Shown in pieces: positions 11,217 to 21,038 of a stretch of 64,000 nucleotides of DNA. The notes under the pieces are model-generated. The model had not been told where the DNA came from. It was given only the letters and a program-made list of their open reading frames with translations, and searched no databases. Position 1 is the first letter of the stretch, and each line of letters begins with the position of its first letter. The DNA is taken from assembly GCA_002771745.1 (NCBI GenBank), contig PCUL01000062.1, positions 1 to 64,000 on the forward strand, in the 5' to 3' direction. Source of the stretch: Bacteroidetes bacterium CG18_big_fil_WC_8_21_14_2_50_41_14. GTDB lineage: Bacteria; Bacteroidota; Bacteroidia; Bacteroidales; F082. Made by a program: the position numbers and the translations under genes.

Positions 11217-12329
11217 ATGAAAAAGAAACATAGAATAATTGCTGTATTGGTTTTATTTTTTCTGGTAGTTATCATCGTGGTAGGTTCTGCCACTTATAAA
11301 CACCTTGAAAATATACCTCCCGATAAGGAAATTAAGAGTGCCATTGAGGCGCTGGCCTCTGTAAAAAAGTCACAAGCCGATAAATTTGCAGCTAAAAAAT
11401 ATTTGGAAGCGGAAAAGGTTTTCGAACAAGCCATGGATGAATGGAAAATTCAGAATGAACGATTTTTCCTTAAAAGAGACTACACAAAGGTAAGGAGCCT
11501 GGCAAACCAAACGATTGAACTGTGCATGGAGTCGATAAACGATGGTTCATCCGAAAAAACCTCCCTCAACAGTCAGGTAAAAAAACAATTGGCAACACTG
11601 AAAAAGAAGATCAATCAATTTGAAAAATATTACAAAAATCTGCCACTCGAAAAATCTGTTTTTCAACAATTTAGTAAAGCCCGTTTAAAATGTGATGAAG
11701 CAGAGACCTCTTATAAACATGGCCAGGTTCATGAAGCCGTAGAATTAGCTGATGAAGCTGAAATTCTGATAACAAAAGCTTCCGCAAAAGGTAAAGAAAA
11801 ATTGGAGGCCTTTTACGATGATTATCCTGACTGGGAGAAAAATGTAATATTGGCGAGAGAACTTTCTTCCGGAGGAAAGATCGTGGTTTTAGTAAATAAA
11901 CTTGAATCCTCATGCAATATACTGAAATCAGGGAAGATAATTGAAACCTTTAATGCCGAATTCGGTAAGAATTGGTTGGGTGGAAAAGTGAGGATGGGTG
12001 ATAAAGCTACTCCTGAAGGTGTTTATAAAGTGTACAAGAAAAAGAGCGGTAAAGAGACTAAATATTATAAGTCATTACTAATCAATTACCCAAATGAGGA
12101 TGATAAATCCAGGTTCACTGCCTTATTGAAAACCGGCAGGATTCCTAAGAATTCCAGAATTGGCAACCTTATCGAAATCCATGGGGACGGTGGAAAAGGA
12201 GTTCATTGGACAGATGGTTGTATAGCCGTGACCAACGACGATATGGACAAGATTTACAGCCTTTGCAGTATTTCTACTCCTGTGATAATTATTGGCTCCG
12301 AAAAACCATTAAAAGAGTATTTAAAATAA
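11217..12329 (+). CDS. L,D-transpeptidase family protein (YkuD), membrane-anchored
   Basis: ORF-track start 11136 precedes the terminator; ATG at 11217 (MKKKHRIIAVLVLFFLVVIIVVG) is more plausible. HGDGGKGVHWTDGCIAVTN is a YkuD catalytic motif variant. Confidence 0.85.
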   Translation: MKKKHRIIAVLVLFFLVVIIVVGSATYKHLENIPPDKEIKSAIEALASVKKSQADKFAAKKYLEAEKVFEQAMDEWKIQNERFFLKRDYTKVRSLANQTIELCMESINDGSSEKTSLNSQVKKQLATLKKKINQFEKYYKNLPLEKSVFQQFSKARLKCDEAETSYKHGQVHEAVELADEAEILITKASAKGKEKLEAFYDDYPDWEKNVILARELSSGGKIVVLVNKLESSCNILKSGKIIETFNAEFGKNWLGGKVRMGDKATPEGVYKVYKKKSGKETKYYKSLLINYPNEDDKSRFTALLKTGRIPKNSRIGNLIEIHGDGGKGVHWTDGCIAVTNDDMDKIYSLCSISTPVIIIGSEKPLKEYLK

Positions 12330-12333
12330 CCTG

Positions 12334-13014
12334 ATGATGGAAAAAAAAGAAAAAATGATCCGATCGGCAATTTATATCATTTCAGTGCTTTGCGCTTTGA
12401 TGATTTTCGGTATTGGAACCCTGTATTTGGTGCCAAACATGGAATACAGGCTGTTTAATATGAGGGTAAACAACTTGCGCACTTCCCCACAGGAAGCAAG
12501 TTTACCCGAAAAGGGGTTTGATTTGAAAAAAGAGGTATCTGCCTTAAAAACTAAACTTGACAAGCTAAGTCCGGGCAAGCAATACCTGGTAATTAACTCG
12601 ACCGACAATACTTTTAAAATGTTCAAGAATAATAAACTTGTCCGTGAAGGTATCTGTTCAACCGGCAGCTATATTGAACTGGATGTAGGCAATGAGAAAA
12701 CCTATAAATTTGAAACTCCCAAGGGCGTTTTCACAGTTAAAGGTAAAATTGTTGATCCAGTGTGGAAAAAACCAGACTGGGCTTTTGCAGAGGAGGGATT
12801 GCCCATACCACCACCCAACCATGACTCACGATATGAATATGGTGTTCTTGGCGATTACGCATTAAATCTTGGAGATGGTTATTTGATTCATGGTACCTTG
12901 TACCAGCGGTTTCTGGGAATGGCTGTCACGCATGGTTGTGTGCGTTTGAGCGATGGAGACCTCAAGTTTATTTATAAGGAAATGCCTGTAGGGGCGAAAG
13001 TTTTTATCTACTAA
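12334..13014 (+). CDS. L,D-transpeptidase (YkuD), membrane-anchored
   Basis: HGTLYQRFLGMAVTHGCVRLSDGD catalytic motif; N-terminal TM. Confidence 0.88.
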   Translation: MMEKKEKMIRSAIYIISVLCALMIFGIGTLYLVPNMEYRLFNMRVNNLRTSPQEASLPEKGFDLKKEVSALKTKLDKLSPGKQYLVINSTDNTFKMFKNNKLVREGICSTGSYIELDVGNEKTYKFETPKGVFTVKGKIVDPVWKKPDWAFAEEGLPIPPPNHDSRYEYGVLGDYALNLGDGYLIHGTLYQRFLGMAVTHGCVRLSDGDLKFIYKEMPVGAKVFIY

Positions 13015-13015
13015 C

Positions 13016-13783
13016 ATGAAATTAAAGCAATTTTTATCCGAATCACCTTATAAAAGCACCATCATTTTCGGTATGGCATTGATGGTTTTCACGTTCATGT
13101 TGTTAATCGCGAACGTGATCTTTTCTTTTTTTGCTGTGAATAGGGCTTTGAATATAGTTAAATCAACCACTATTGAAAATAGGGAGGTGTTCCACAATTG
13201 GGAAAACGAAGAGCAACAAAATTTATGGAAGGAGAAATTCTGGATCGAAAATCAAATAAGGGTTTCCAAAGAAGATTCGATGAGTTTGGGAATCAATTTT
13301 AAAGACAGCACCATTCAACTTCAGTTCAAAGGGCTTCCCCTGATCAAAAGTAGAATTGCCCGAACCTGGCCTGAGCACTTCTTATCATCCTTGAGTGCGG
13401 AAAATTACAGCAAAATTTTCGGGCATTTATTGACCATTGATAATGCCAATGCAAATATTTCAAAACGACCTTTTCGCAAAATGATAGTTACGGCAGAAGG
13501 TAATACACAAGCTGTTGATACACTAACTTATAAGCCAAAAGCATTTTCATGGAGTTTTGTTACCAACAACAATATTCGTATTGTAATTAAGGGCTATGGA
13601 ACTGACTCACTTGAAACAGTTCCTTCTTTTCGATACGATGTATTAAAATTCCGTATAGCTGAAAAAACTATAAGCCCCTTTACTGACTTCACTCCTACCC
13701 TGTTTATCTGGATAAATGATAAAGAGGCTGAAGCCATTTACCGGGCACTGCCGAAGAATGCCAGTGTTATTGTCCGAAACTAG
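13016..13783 (+). CDS. hypothetical membrane-anchored protein of L,D-transpeptidase cluster
   Basis: Starts 2 nt after the preceding stop; N-terminal TM then soluble domain. Confidence 0.75.
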   Translation: MKLKQFLSESPYKSTIIFGMALMVFTFMLLIANVIFSFFAVNRALNIVKSTTIENREVFHNWENEEQQNLWKEKFWIENQIRVSKEDSMSLGINFKDSTIQLQFKGLPLIKSRIARTWPEHFLSSLSAENYSKIFGHLLTIDNANANISKRPFRKMIVTAEGNTQAVDTLTYKPKAFSWSFVTNNNIRIVIKGYGTDSLETVPSFRYDVLKFRIAEKTISPFTDFTPTLFIWINDKEAEAIYRALPKNASVIVRN

Positions 13784-14020
13784 GTTGAAATGCATGCTAC
13801 AAGCAATATTTCAATTCCAATTAAATTTTCCCTCGTAGTGGATCGGAGAAAGACACCTAAAGTACACCTAAATAGGGAGATAATGAGCTTTTTACAGTAA
13901 TGTTTTCCAGGTATTCCCAATGTTAAATTAGCGATGGAAAGAGCCATAGAGGCCGCTTATCCTCGAGCTTCTGTGTATAACTTTACAACTTGATCTGGCC
14001 TTATTTAAGGCGATAATCCT

Positions 14021-14028
14021 TAACTTTG
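14021..14028 (+). promoter_or_regulatory. candidate -7 element for R-M remnant operon
   Basis: TAACTTTG matches TAnnTTTG upstream of the ORF at 14047; no clear -33. Confidence 0.35.
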
Positions 14029-14046
14029 CCGTAAAAACCTGGCTAA

Positions 14047-14267
14047 TTGATGAAACAAAAATTAACAAAAGATACTTTAATCAAAGAAGCGCAACTTTTT
14101 TGTGTTAAACAATCAACATTTCAACACAAAGAATTGTATGGTGTAACAGATGGAAAAGCTGTTGGAACCCTTATAGAACAAAAGTTTCAGGCTCACTTGA
14201 AAGCAAATTATGAAAAAATGATGTTCCGGGTATTGATAAGATTATAAGTTACAACAAACCTGAATAA
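14047..14267 (+). pseudogene. remnant of type II restriction endonuclease gene (N-terminal stub + out-of-frame C-terminal tail)
   Basis: N-terminal LIKEAQLFCVKQSTFQHKELYGVTDGKAVGTLIEQKFQAHLKANYEK recalls REase N-termini; other frame from 14214 reads KNDVPGIDKIISYNKPE* with TAA 14265-14267 overlapping the methyltransferase ATG (TAATG). Confidence 0.65.
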
Positions 14268-16036
14268 TGAAAGTATTTGAAGCAAATATTATTCATCAAG
14301 TTTCAGAGTTTTTAAATTACAGCCTTAAAACAGTTAGATCTCTTGAAAAAGCAAATCAAAAAATGCATGATGACTTTGGTATCATCCATTTTTTTGATAA
14401 TAATGAAGAATTGGAATCACTTAAAGAAATACTTTCAGTTAATCATAAAATTGTAGAAGAACCTGACAGAGCAGAATATGGAGATTTTCAAACCAATTCT
14501 GATCTGGCAAACAAGGTTATATTGCATTTATCATCAAGGGAAATATCACCTGAGATTTTAATTGAGCCAACTTGTGGAAAAGGAAATTTCATTATTGCAT
14601 CATTACGCAGCTTTAAAAACATAAAAAATGTCTTTGGTGTTGAAATTTACAGACCTTATGTGTGGGAAACCAAATTTAGCATAGTAGATTTTTTTCTTAA
14701 AAACCCAAATACCAACAAACCTGAAATTTCAATTATTCATTGTAATGTTTTTGACTATAATTTTGAGGAGATAGCAAAAATTCATTCAAACAAAGATGTT
14801 TTAGTGATAGGCAATCCGCCTTGGGTGACCAACTCAAAATTAGGTGGCCTTAACTCGACCAATCTTCCGAAAAAGACAAATTTCAAAAATCATACAGGTT
14901 TAGATGCAATAACAGGCAAGGGTAATTTTGATATTGCCGAATTTATAACCCTGACGTTGATAAGAACTTTTCAAAGTATGAAAGGTGATTTATTGTTATT
15001 GGTTAAAAACTCAGTTATCAAAAACATTGTATTTGATCAGATAAAATACCGTTTCAAAATTTCAGCCATCGAGAAACATTGCATCGATAGCAAAAAGGAA
15101 TTTAATGTTTCTGTGGAAGCAGCTCTTTTATACTGTCAACTCAATTCACACCCAACATTTGATTGCACAGAATTTAACTTTTATAATAATCAATCTTCAT
15201 ATCTCAGATTTGGGTGGTTAAACGATAAATTTGTTTCTAACTTCGACACGTACATTCACACCAGAAAAAATGATGGAGAATGTCCTTTTGTATGGCGGCA
15301 AGGCTTAAAGCATGATTGTTCAACCATTATGGAGTTAGACAAAGTAAATGGATATTATATAAATGGATTGAATGAAGCAGTAAATCTGGAGGATGGATTA
15401 GTTTATGGTTTTCTTAAAAGTTCCGACCTTAAAAACATGGTAATCAATCAGACAAGAAAATTTACAATTGTTACCCAAAAAAAAGTAGGACAGGAAACCA
15501 ATTATATAAAAACTAAATATCCAAATACCTATCAATACTTGATACAACATCAAGCACACTTTGATGCAAGAAAATCAAGCATTTATAATAACAAACCATT
15601 ATTCTCGATATTCGGTATCGGCGACTATTCTTTCAAACCCTACAAAGTTGCTATTTCAGGGCTTTACAAGACATTTCATTTTACACTTATTCTCCCGCAA
15701 GAAAATAAACCGGTAATGCTTGATGATACGTGTTATCTAATTGGTTTTGAAAAAGTAGAGTTTGCTGTTTACTCCCTAATTCTTTTGAATTCTGATACTA
15801 CTGTTCAGTTTCTCCAGTCAGTAACATTTTCGGATGCAAAGAGAACTTTTACCAAAGATGTTTTAATGCGGATTAACCTATTAGAATTGGGTCGAATGAT
15901 TGATAAACAATACTTAGCTGATGAATTGATTAAATTAAATGAAAAGTATAAGGTTAATCTATCATTAGAATTATGGGATAGTTTTATAGATAGTATGTTA
16001 CAAAAAAAAGAAAGTCAACTGACCCTTTTTGAGTAG
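14267..16036 (+). CDS. DNA adenine methyltransferase (Eco57I/TaqI-like N-6 MTase)
   Basis: Motif I-like EPTCGKGNFIIAS; motif IV NPPWVTNS; C-terminal target-recognition-like region. Confidence 0.85.
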   Translation: MKVFEANIIHQVSEFLNYSLKTVRSLEKANQKMHDDFGIIHFFDNNEELESLKEILSVNHKIVEEPDRAEYGDFQTNSDLANKVILHLSSREISPEILIEPTCGKGNFIIASLRSFKNIKNVFGVEIYRPYVWETKFSIVDFFLKNPNTNKPEISIIHCNVFDYNFEEIAKIHSNKDVLVIGNPPWVTNSKLGGLNSTNLPKKTNFKNHTGLDAITGKGNFDIAEFITLTLIRTFQSMKGDLLLLVKNSVIKNIVFDQIKYRFKISAIEKHCIDSKKEFNVSVEAALLYCQLNSHPTFDCTEFNFYNNQSSYLRFGWLNDKFVSNFDTYIHTRKNDGECPFVWRQGLKHDCSTIMELDKVNGYYINGLNEAVNLEDGLVYGFLKSSDLKNMVINQTRKFTIVTQKKVGQETNYIKTKYPNTYQYLIQHQAHFDARKSSIYNNKPLFSIFGIGDYSFKPYKVAISGLYKTFHFTLILPQENKPVMLDDTCYLIGFEKVEFAVYSLILLNSDTTVQFLQSVTFSDAKRTFTKDVLMRINLLELGRMIDKQYLADELIKLNEKYKVNLSLELWDSFIDSMLQKKESQLTLFE

Positions 16037-16050
16037 AATAACAAATCAAA

Positions 16051-16089
16051 AAAAATCCGGATGAAATCATTCACCCGGATTTGTTTTTT
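16051..16089 (+). terminator. bidirectional terminator between convergent genes
   Basis: AAATCCGGATGAA-atca-TTCACCCGGATTT (one mismatch) flanked by A and T tracts. Confidence 0.85.
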
Positions 16090-16102
16090 CTAACAGGTCA
16101 GG

Positions 16103-17245
16103 CTATTTTATCACTCCTTTACCAATAACCAACCGTTGAATCTGGTTAGTGCCTTCGTATATCTGACACAGTTTGGCATCGCGCATCATTTTCTCCACCA
16201 GAAATTCAGTCGAGTACCCTTCGCCTGCCATAATCTGCACGGCATCTGTAGTTACTTTCATGGCCATATCTGAGGCAAGCAATTTGGCCATGGCAGATAG
16301 CGTATTGGCTGTTTTCTGACCTGTATCATAGGCCCAGGCAGCATTCCATGTCAATAAGCGGGCGGCTTCTATTTCAGTCGCCATATCGGCAATCATAAAA
16401 CTGACCCCCTGGTTAACGGTGATAGGTTTACCGAATTGAATTCGGTTTTTAGCCCAGCTCTTCGAGGTTTCGTAAGCTTCGCGTGCATTGCCAATACTCA
16501 AAGCGGCAACTCCGGTACGGGTACGTTCAAAGGTTTTCATGGCCAATAAAAATCCTTGCCCGTCTCCTCCAATTCGATGATCGATGGGGATTTCAACATC
16601 ATGGAATTTAAATTCGGTTTGAACAGAAGCCCTTTGCCCCATCTTCTTCAGATCAGAAACAATTTCTACTCCGGGAGAATTGGTTGGAACAACAAAGGCG
16701 GTTAAACTGCGCGCCCCTTTTGAAGGATCAGTCAATGCAAAAACCGTAATAAATGAAGAAACGCTTCCGTTGGTGATATAGCGTTTATGTCCATTCATAA
16801 TGTATTTATCGCCATGAAGGATGGCCTGGGTTTTGATTCCGGCCACATCTGAACCGGCATTGGGTTCGGTGAGCGCATAAGCGGCCACACTTTGTTCTTC
16901 ACTAATCTGTCCAAAAAATCTTTTCTTCTGTTCTTCAGTAGCTCCTAAATACAGAGGCGTTAAAGCCAACGTGTTGGCGTCCATGCAAATACCAATACCA
17001 ACGCAACCTGCCCCCAGTTCTTCAGAGGCCAAAGCGCTTTCAAAAATGGTGTGTTCGCTGCCTCCGTAAATTTTTGCCATCGGTCCGTTCATCAGACCTT
17101 CTTTGTAGGCTTGTTTTACCACATCCCAGGGGAAAGTAGCCAGTTCGTCATACTTTCTGGCATTCGGGCGCATGTGGCGGTTAGCAAAATCACGAACTTT
17201 CTCTTGAAGTTCAATCTGTTTGGGTTCTAATGAGAAATCTACCAT
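16103..17245 (-). CDS. acyl-CoA dehydrogenase
   Basis: YALTEPNAGSDVAG, YITNGSVSSF, CQIYEGTNQIQRLVIGK; 380 aa. Confidence 0.95.
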   Translation of the reverse strand: MVDFSLEPKQIELQEKVRDFANRHMRPNARKYDELATFPWDVVKQAYKEGLMNGPMAKIYGGSEHTIFESALASEELGAGCVGIGICMDANTLALTPLYLGATEEQKKRFFGQISEEQSVAAYALTEPNAGSDVAGIKTQAILHGDKYIMNGHKRYITNGSVSSFITVFALTDPSKGARSLTAFVVPTNSPGVEIVSDLKKMGQRASVQTEFKFHDVEIPIDHRIGGDGQGFLLAMKTFERTRTGVAALSIGNAREAYETSKSWAKNRIQFGKPITVNQGVSFMIADMATEIEAARLLTWNAAWAYDTGQKTANTLSAMAKLLASDMAMKVTTDAVQIMAGEGYSTEFLVEKMMRDAKLCQIYEGTNQIQRLVIGKGVIK

Positions 17246-17431
17246 TTTGTAGTGTGTGTTAATGAATGAAATGAGTTGTGATTAATTTGACCCCGAAAAT
17301 AGATAAAAAATCATTACTACCACGAGTTTTTGGTTAATTTCGTGCAACTGTTTAGTTATTTATTCAATTGTATTCATTATCAATGAGGCCGGATAACGGA
17401 GTTAAGTACCTCATTTTAAAATAATCTTCCA

Positions 17432-18340
17432 TTGAGTCATTCTTCCTTACGCAACGGATTTAAAACCTACCTTCAACTCGAAAGAGGCTTGTCGGTCAAT
17501 ACATTGGAGGCGTATTTGCACGATGTGGATTTATTCCTCAGGTTTCTGAAAGAGTCGAAACAAACCTCCGGATTAAATGTCCTTAAACTGGAAGATCTTC
17601 AGGATTTTGTTGGTTTTATTACCGAAATGGAACTGGGGCCGGCTTCTCAGGCACGGGTTATTTCCGGAATCAAGGCTTTTTTCCGTTACCTGGTCATTGA
17701 GAAGCTGGTGGAAACGGATCCCACAGAATTACTGCAATCGCCTCAAATGGGAATGAAACTCCCGGAATATCTCACCATAGATGAAATAGAACTTCTCATC
17801 GCACAAATTGATTTGTCTTCCTCACAAGGTGAGCGAAATAAGGCGATTATCGAAACTTTGTATGGATGCGGGCTGAGGGTTTCGGAGCTGATCAATATGC
17901 GTGTTTCTGACCTACGCTTAAAAGAAGGAATTATTTCGGTAACGGGAAAGGGTGATAAACAACGGTTGGTCCCACTCGGCTCAATGGCCGAAAGGCAAAT
18001 TACCACCTATCTGAAGCAAATCAGGGTACATGTTTCCCCAAAGAAAGGATCGGAAGATATACTGTTTCTTAACATCAGAGGTAGCATGCTTTCGCGTCAG
18101 ATGGTATTTCTCGTTGTAAAGGAACTGGTTCAAAAAGCAGGAATAAAAAAGAGGGTCAGTCCTCATACCTTCAGGCATTCATACGCAACCCACCTGGTTC
18201 AAAATGGAGCCAATTTAAGAGCTGTGCAGGAATTACTCGGACATGCTTCCATTACCACGACCGAAATATACACGCACCTCAATATCCGTGACTTGCGAAA
18301 GGCTATTTTAAAATATCATCCACGCAATACGTCTTATTAG
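17432..18340 (+). CDS. xerD: site-specific tyrosine recombinase XerD
   Basis: SAM-like N-domain and catalytic R-H-R-H-Y (GLRVSELINMRVSDL, HTFRHSYATHLVQNGANLRAVQELLGHASITTTEIYTHL); TTG start. Confidence 0.92.
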   Translation: MSHSSLRNGFKTYLQLERGLSVNTLEAYLHDVDLFLRFLKESKQTSGLNVLKLEDLQDFVGFITEMELGPASQARVISGIKAFFRYLVIEKLVETDPTELLQSPQMGMKLPEYLTIDEIELLIAQIDLSSSQGERNKAIIETLYGCGLRVSELINMRVSDLRLKEGIISVTGKGDKQRLVPLGSMAERQITTYLKQIRVHVSPKKGSEDILFLNIRGSMLSRQMVFLVVKELVQKAGIKKRVSPHTFRHSYATHLVQNGANLRAVQELLGHASITTTEIYTHLNIRDLRKAILKYHPRNTSY

Positions 18341-18419
18341 AGAAAGAAAAGTGCGCTAAAGCCAGTTTTTTTATCAGAAATTAAACCGAGTATTCACAAC
18401 TCCAATTAAGGCACTTACG

Positions 18420-18890
18420 TTAAACAGCTTGTATATTTCCGTTTTCGTCAATAAACATTCCGAAATTCATATAGACCAATGCGCCTTCGCGAAAGAAAAA
18501 ATCCATCATACTTTCTTCATACGACAAGCGGATTTCATGTCCTTCGCCTCCCTCATCATCTTCGGTTTCGGTTTCGTAGGCTTTCATTCCGTGCTGTTTC
18601 ATCAAATTGATAATGAACTCCTGCGGTTTACCCAATATTTCTTCACCAAAGAGAGTGGTTTTGGGATGGTCTACTTCTATGCCTGCCAAAATTTGCGACG
18701 CAAGGCCAACGAAGAAAGCAGAAAAACCTGCTTTCCAATAGTGCAGGACAGTGGTATTCATTTGCTCATCTTCATCAAAATGGTCAATTTCCTCGGGTTC
18801 ACCAAATTTCTCTACAAATTCATCCAAGCCCAATCCAAAGGTGATGTTTCCATAACCGATATTAGGTTTAATCTCAAAATTATTCAGCAT
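18420..18890 (-). CDS. hypothetical protein
   Basis: 156-aa ORF with coding-like composition (MLNNFEIKPNIGYGNITFGLGLDEFVEKFGEPEEIDHF...). Confidence 0.6.
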   Translation of the reverse strand: MLNNFEIKPNIGYGNITFGLGLDEFVEKFGEPEEIDHFDEDEQMNTTVLHYWKAGFSAFFVGLASQILAGIEVDHPKTTLFGEEILGKPQEFIINLMKQHGMKAYETETEDDEGGEGHEIRLSYEESMMDFFFREGALVYMNFGMFIDENGNIQAV

Positions 18891-18943
18891 TTTAAAACAT
18901 TTATATTGTTAGTGGTTATTGATTTTTAAATCAAAATTAAAAT

Positions 18944-19750
18944 TTACTTAAATGGTGAATCTGGTTCTTTTGCCATGTGATTAAACACCATCTTATCAAG
19001 CATATCAGGAAAAAACTTATTGATTAAATTGGTCAGTTTTCCCTGTTTTGTCAGAATTATTCTATTTTTTCGTCGGCCAATGGCGTTGTAAAGATGAAGT
19101 GCCACTTCTTCGGCAGTCATCATGCTATTTTCATCACGAGGCGATTCACCTTGCATCGACCCATCGGCTGCCAAGGCTGTCATGCGGATATTGGAAGCTG
19201 TAAAACCGGGAAAAGCCAGCATCACATGCAGGTCTTTTTTTAAATTTTCGATCCGCAGTGATTGCATAAATCCGTTAATGGCAAATTTGGAAGCTGAATA
19301 ACCAGTTCGTCCGGGCAGGCCTTTGATACCGGCAATTGAAGAAACACTTACAACACTCCCCTTCTGTTTTAATAAATGTGGCAAAGCATATTTGGTACAA
19401 TAAACAGCACCCCAGAAGTTAACATCCATGAGCTGTTTTATTACTGCCAAATCGGTTACCTCGAAAAGTGCCCTCATAGAAATTCCCGCATTGTTAATCA
19501 ATACATCGATGGTTCCAAAGCTGTTGACGGCAGTTGATATCAGGTTTTTGCAATCATTTTCAATACTTACATCCGTTTTTACAAAAGCAATCTCACCGCC
19601 TGACAATTTGATCTGTTCAGCGACTTCCATCAACTTTTTATGGTTACGGGCACCAATGACTACTTTTGATCCATTTCGTGCAAAAAGTTGTGCCAGAGCC
19701 TTGCCAATACCTGAACTGGCTCCTGTAATAACGACTACCTTTCCCCTCAC
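18944..19750 (-). CDS. SDR family NAD(P)-dependent oxidoreductase
   Basis: TGASSGIG, NNAG, S...YSASKFA. Confidence 0.94.
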   Translation of the reverse strand: MRGKVVVITGASSGIGKALAQLFARNGSKVVIGARNHKKLMEVAEQIKLSGGEIAFVKTDVSIENDCKNLISTAVNSFGTIDVLINNAGISMRALFEVTDLAVIKQLMDVNFWGAVYCTKYALPHLLKQKGSVVSVSSIAGIKGLPGRTGYSASKFAINGFMQSLRIENLKKDLHVMLAFPGFTASNIRMTALAADGSMQGESPRDENSMMTAEEVALHLYNAIGRRKNRIILTKQGKLTNLINKFFPDMLDKMVFNHMAKEPDSPFK

Positions 19751-19843
19751 TTCAATTTTTTTACAATGATAGCAATAATTCCCAATTAAAAGAACTACTT
19801 AACATTATTTGTAATTAGTGTAAATTTGTAGAAAATTATTTCG

Positions 19844-21034
19844 ATGCAACTCACAAATCGACAACTTTTTCTGCAAAACCTGGCAATACCGGCAATCGTT
19901 CCCGATGCCCTGGAAATTGTTTATGCCGAAGGTATTTATTTGTATGAATTGAGCGGCGACAGGTACATCGACCTGGTGTCGGGTGTATCGGTAAGCAATG
20001 TTGGGCACCGCCATCCAAAAGTTATTAAAGCCATTGAAGATCAACTGGGTAAATACATGCACCTGATGGTGTACGGAAAATATATTCAATCGCCCCAAGT
20101 GCAATTGGCAGGTACGCTCGCAGCTAATTTACCTGAATCCCTGCAATCGGTTTTTCTGGTCAACTCAGGCAGTGAAGCCATTGAAGGCGCATTAAAACTA
20201 GCTAAAAGAGCCACAGGACGTTCAGAACTTATTGCTTTTAAAAATGCCTACCACGGCAGCACGCATGGTGCCTTGAGCATATTGGGAAATGAAGAAATGA
20301 AATCGGCTTTCAGGCCGTTACTCCCGGATGTGAAATTTTGCACGTTTAACGACCCAAATATGCTTCCGGAAATTACTGAAAGAGCTGCCGGCGTTATCGT
20401 AGAACCCATTCAGGCGGAAGCCGGTATTGTAATTCCGGATACGGAATGGATTAAAGCATTGCGGCATCGGTGTTCAAATACCGGTACTTTGCTGATATTC
20501 GATGAAGTTCAAATGGGTTTTGGCCGAACTGGCAAATTGATGGCCTTTGAACATTTTGGCATTGTTCCCGACATTCTCTGTCTGGCCAAAGGCATGGGTG
20601 GTGGCATGCCCATCGGGGCTTTCGTGGCTTCCAGGCAATTGATGAACTTGCTGACACATCATCCGGCCCTGGGTCATATCACCACTTTTGGTGGACATCC
20701 GGTGTGTGCAGCAGCAGCGCTGGCCAGTCTTCAGGTCATTCTGGACGAGAATCTTTCCTTGTCGGCGCAACTCAAAGGAAAACAATTTGTTAACTTACTT
20801 GAAAAACATCCTTTGGTTGCCCAAATTAGACAGATTGGTCTGATGCTGGCAGTAGAACTTATTCCCGGCTATTCAGTGGATAAACTAGTCAAAATACTTC
20901 AAAAGAACCGACTTATCGTAGATCAATTCCTATTCAATTCTACTGCTTTCCGGATTGCTCCTCCCCTGACTATTACCAATTCGGAGGTTGTAGAATCTGC
21001 AAAATTGGTTATTCAAAGCTTAAACGAACTTTAA
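19844..21034 (+). CDS. class-III aminotransferase (acetylornithine/4-aminobutyrate aminotransferase family)
   Basis: [44 protein letters not shown] with PLP lysine. Confidence 0.9.
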   Translation: MQLTNRQLFLQNLAIPAIVPDALEIVYAEGIYLYELSGDRYIDLVSGVSVSNVGHRHPKVIKAIEDQLGKYMHLMVYGKYIQSPQVQLAGTLAANLPESLQSVFLVNSGSEAIEGALKLAKRATGRSELIAFKNAYHGSTHGALSILGNEEMKSAFRPLLPDVKFCTFNDPNMLPEITERAAGVIVEPIQAEAGIVIPDTEWIKALRHRCSNTGTLLIFDEVQMGFGRTGKLMAFEHFGIVPDILCLAKGMGGGMPIGAFVASRQLMNLLTHHPALGHITTFGGHPVCAAAALASLQVILDENLSLSAQLKGKQFVNLLEKHPLVAQIRQIGLMLAVELIPGYSVDKLVKILQKNRLIVDQFLFNSTAFRIAPPLTITNSEVVESAKLVIQSLNEL

Positions 21035-21038
21035 TCCA

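Noticed and set aside
14267-16036. Multi-gene phage-defence island around the methyltransferase
   Set aside because: Flanking genes are metabolic or envelope genes; only an R remnant and one MTase are present.
17432-18340. Tyrosine recombinase as evidence for an integrative element near the R-M genes
   Set aside because: Sequence is a housekeeping XerD-type recombinase; no att repeats, tRNA or mobile-element genes seen nearby.
18429-18929. 166-aa plus-strand ORF opposite 18420..18890
   Set aside because: Almost exactly antisense to a minus ORF with more protein-like composition; Phe/Ile/His-rich translation looks non-coding.
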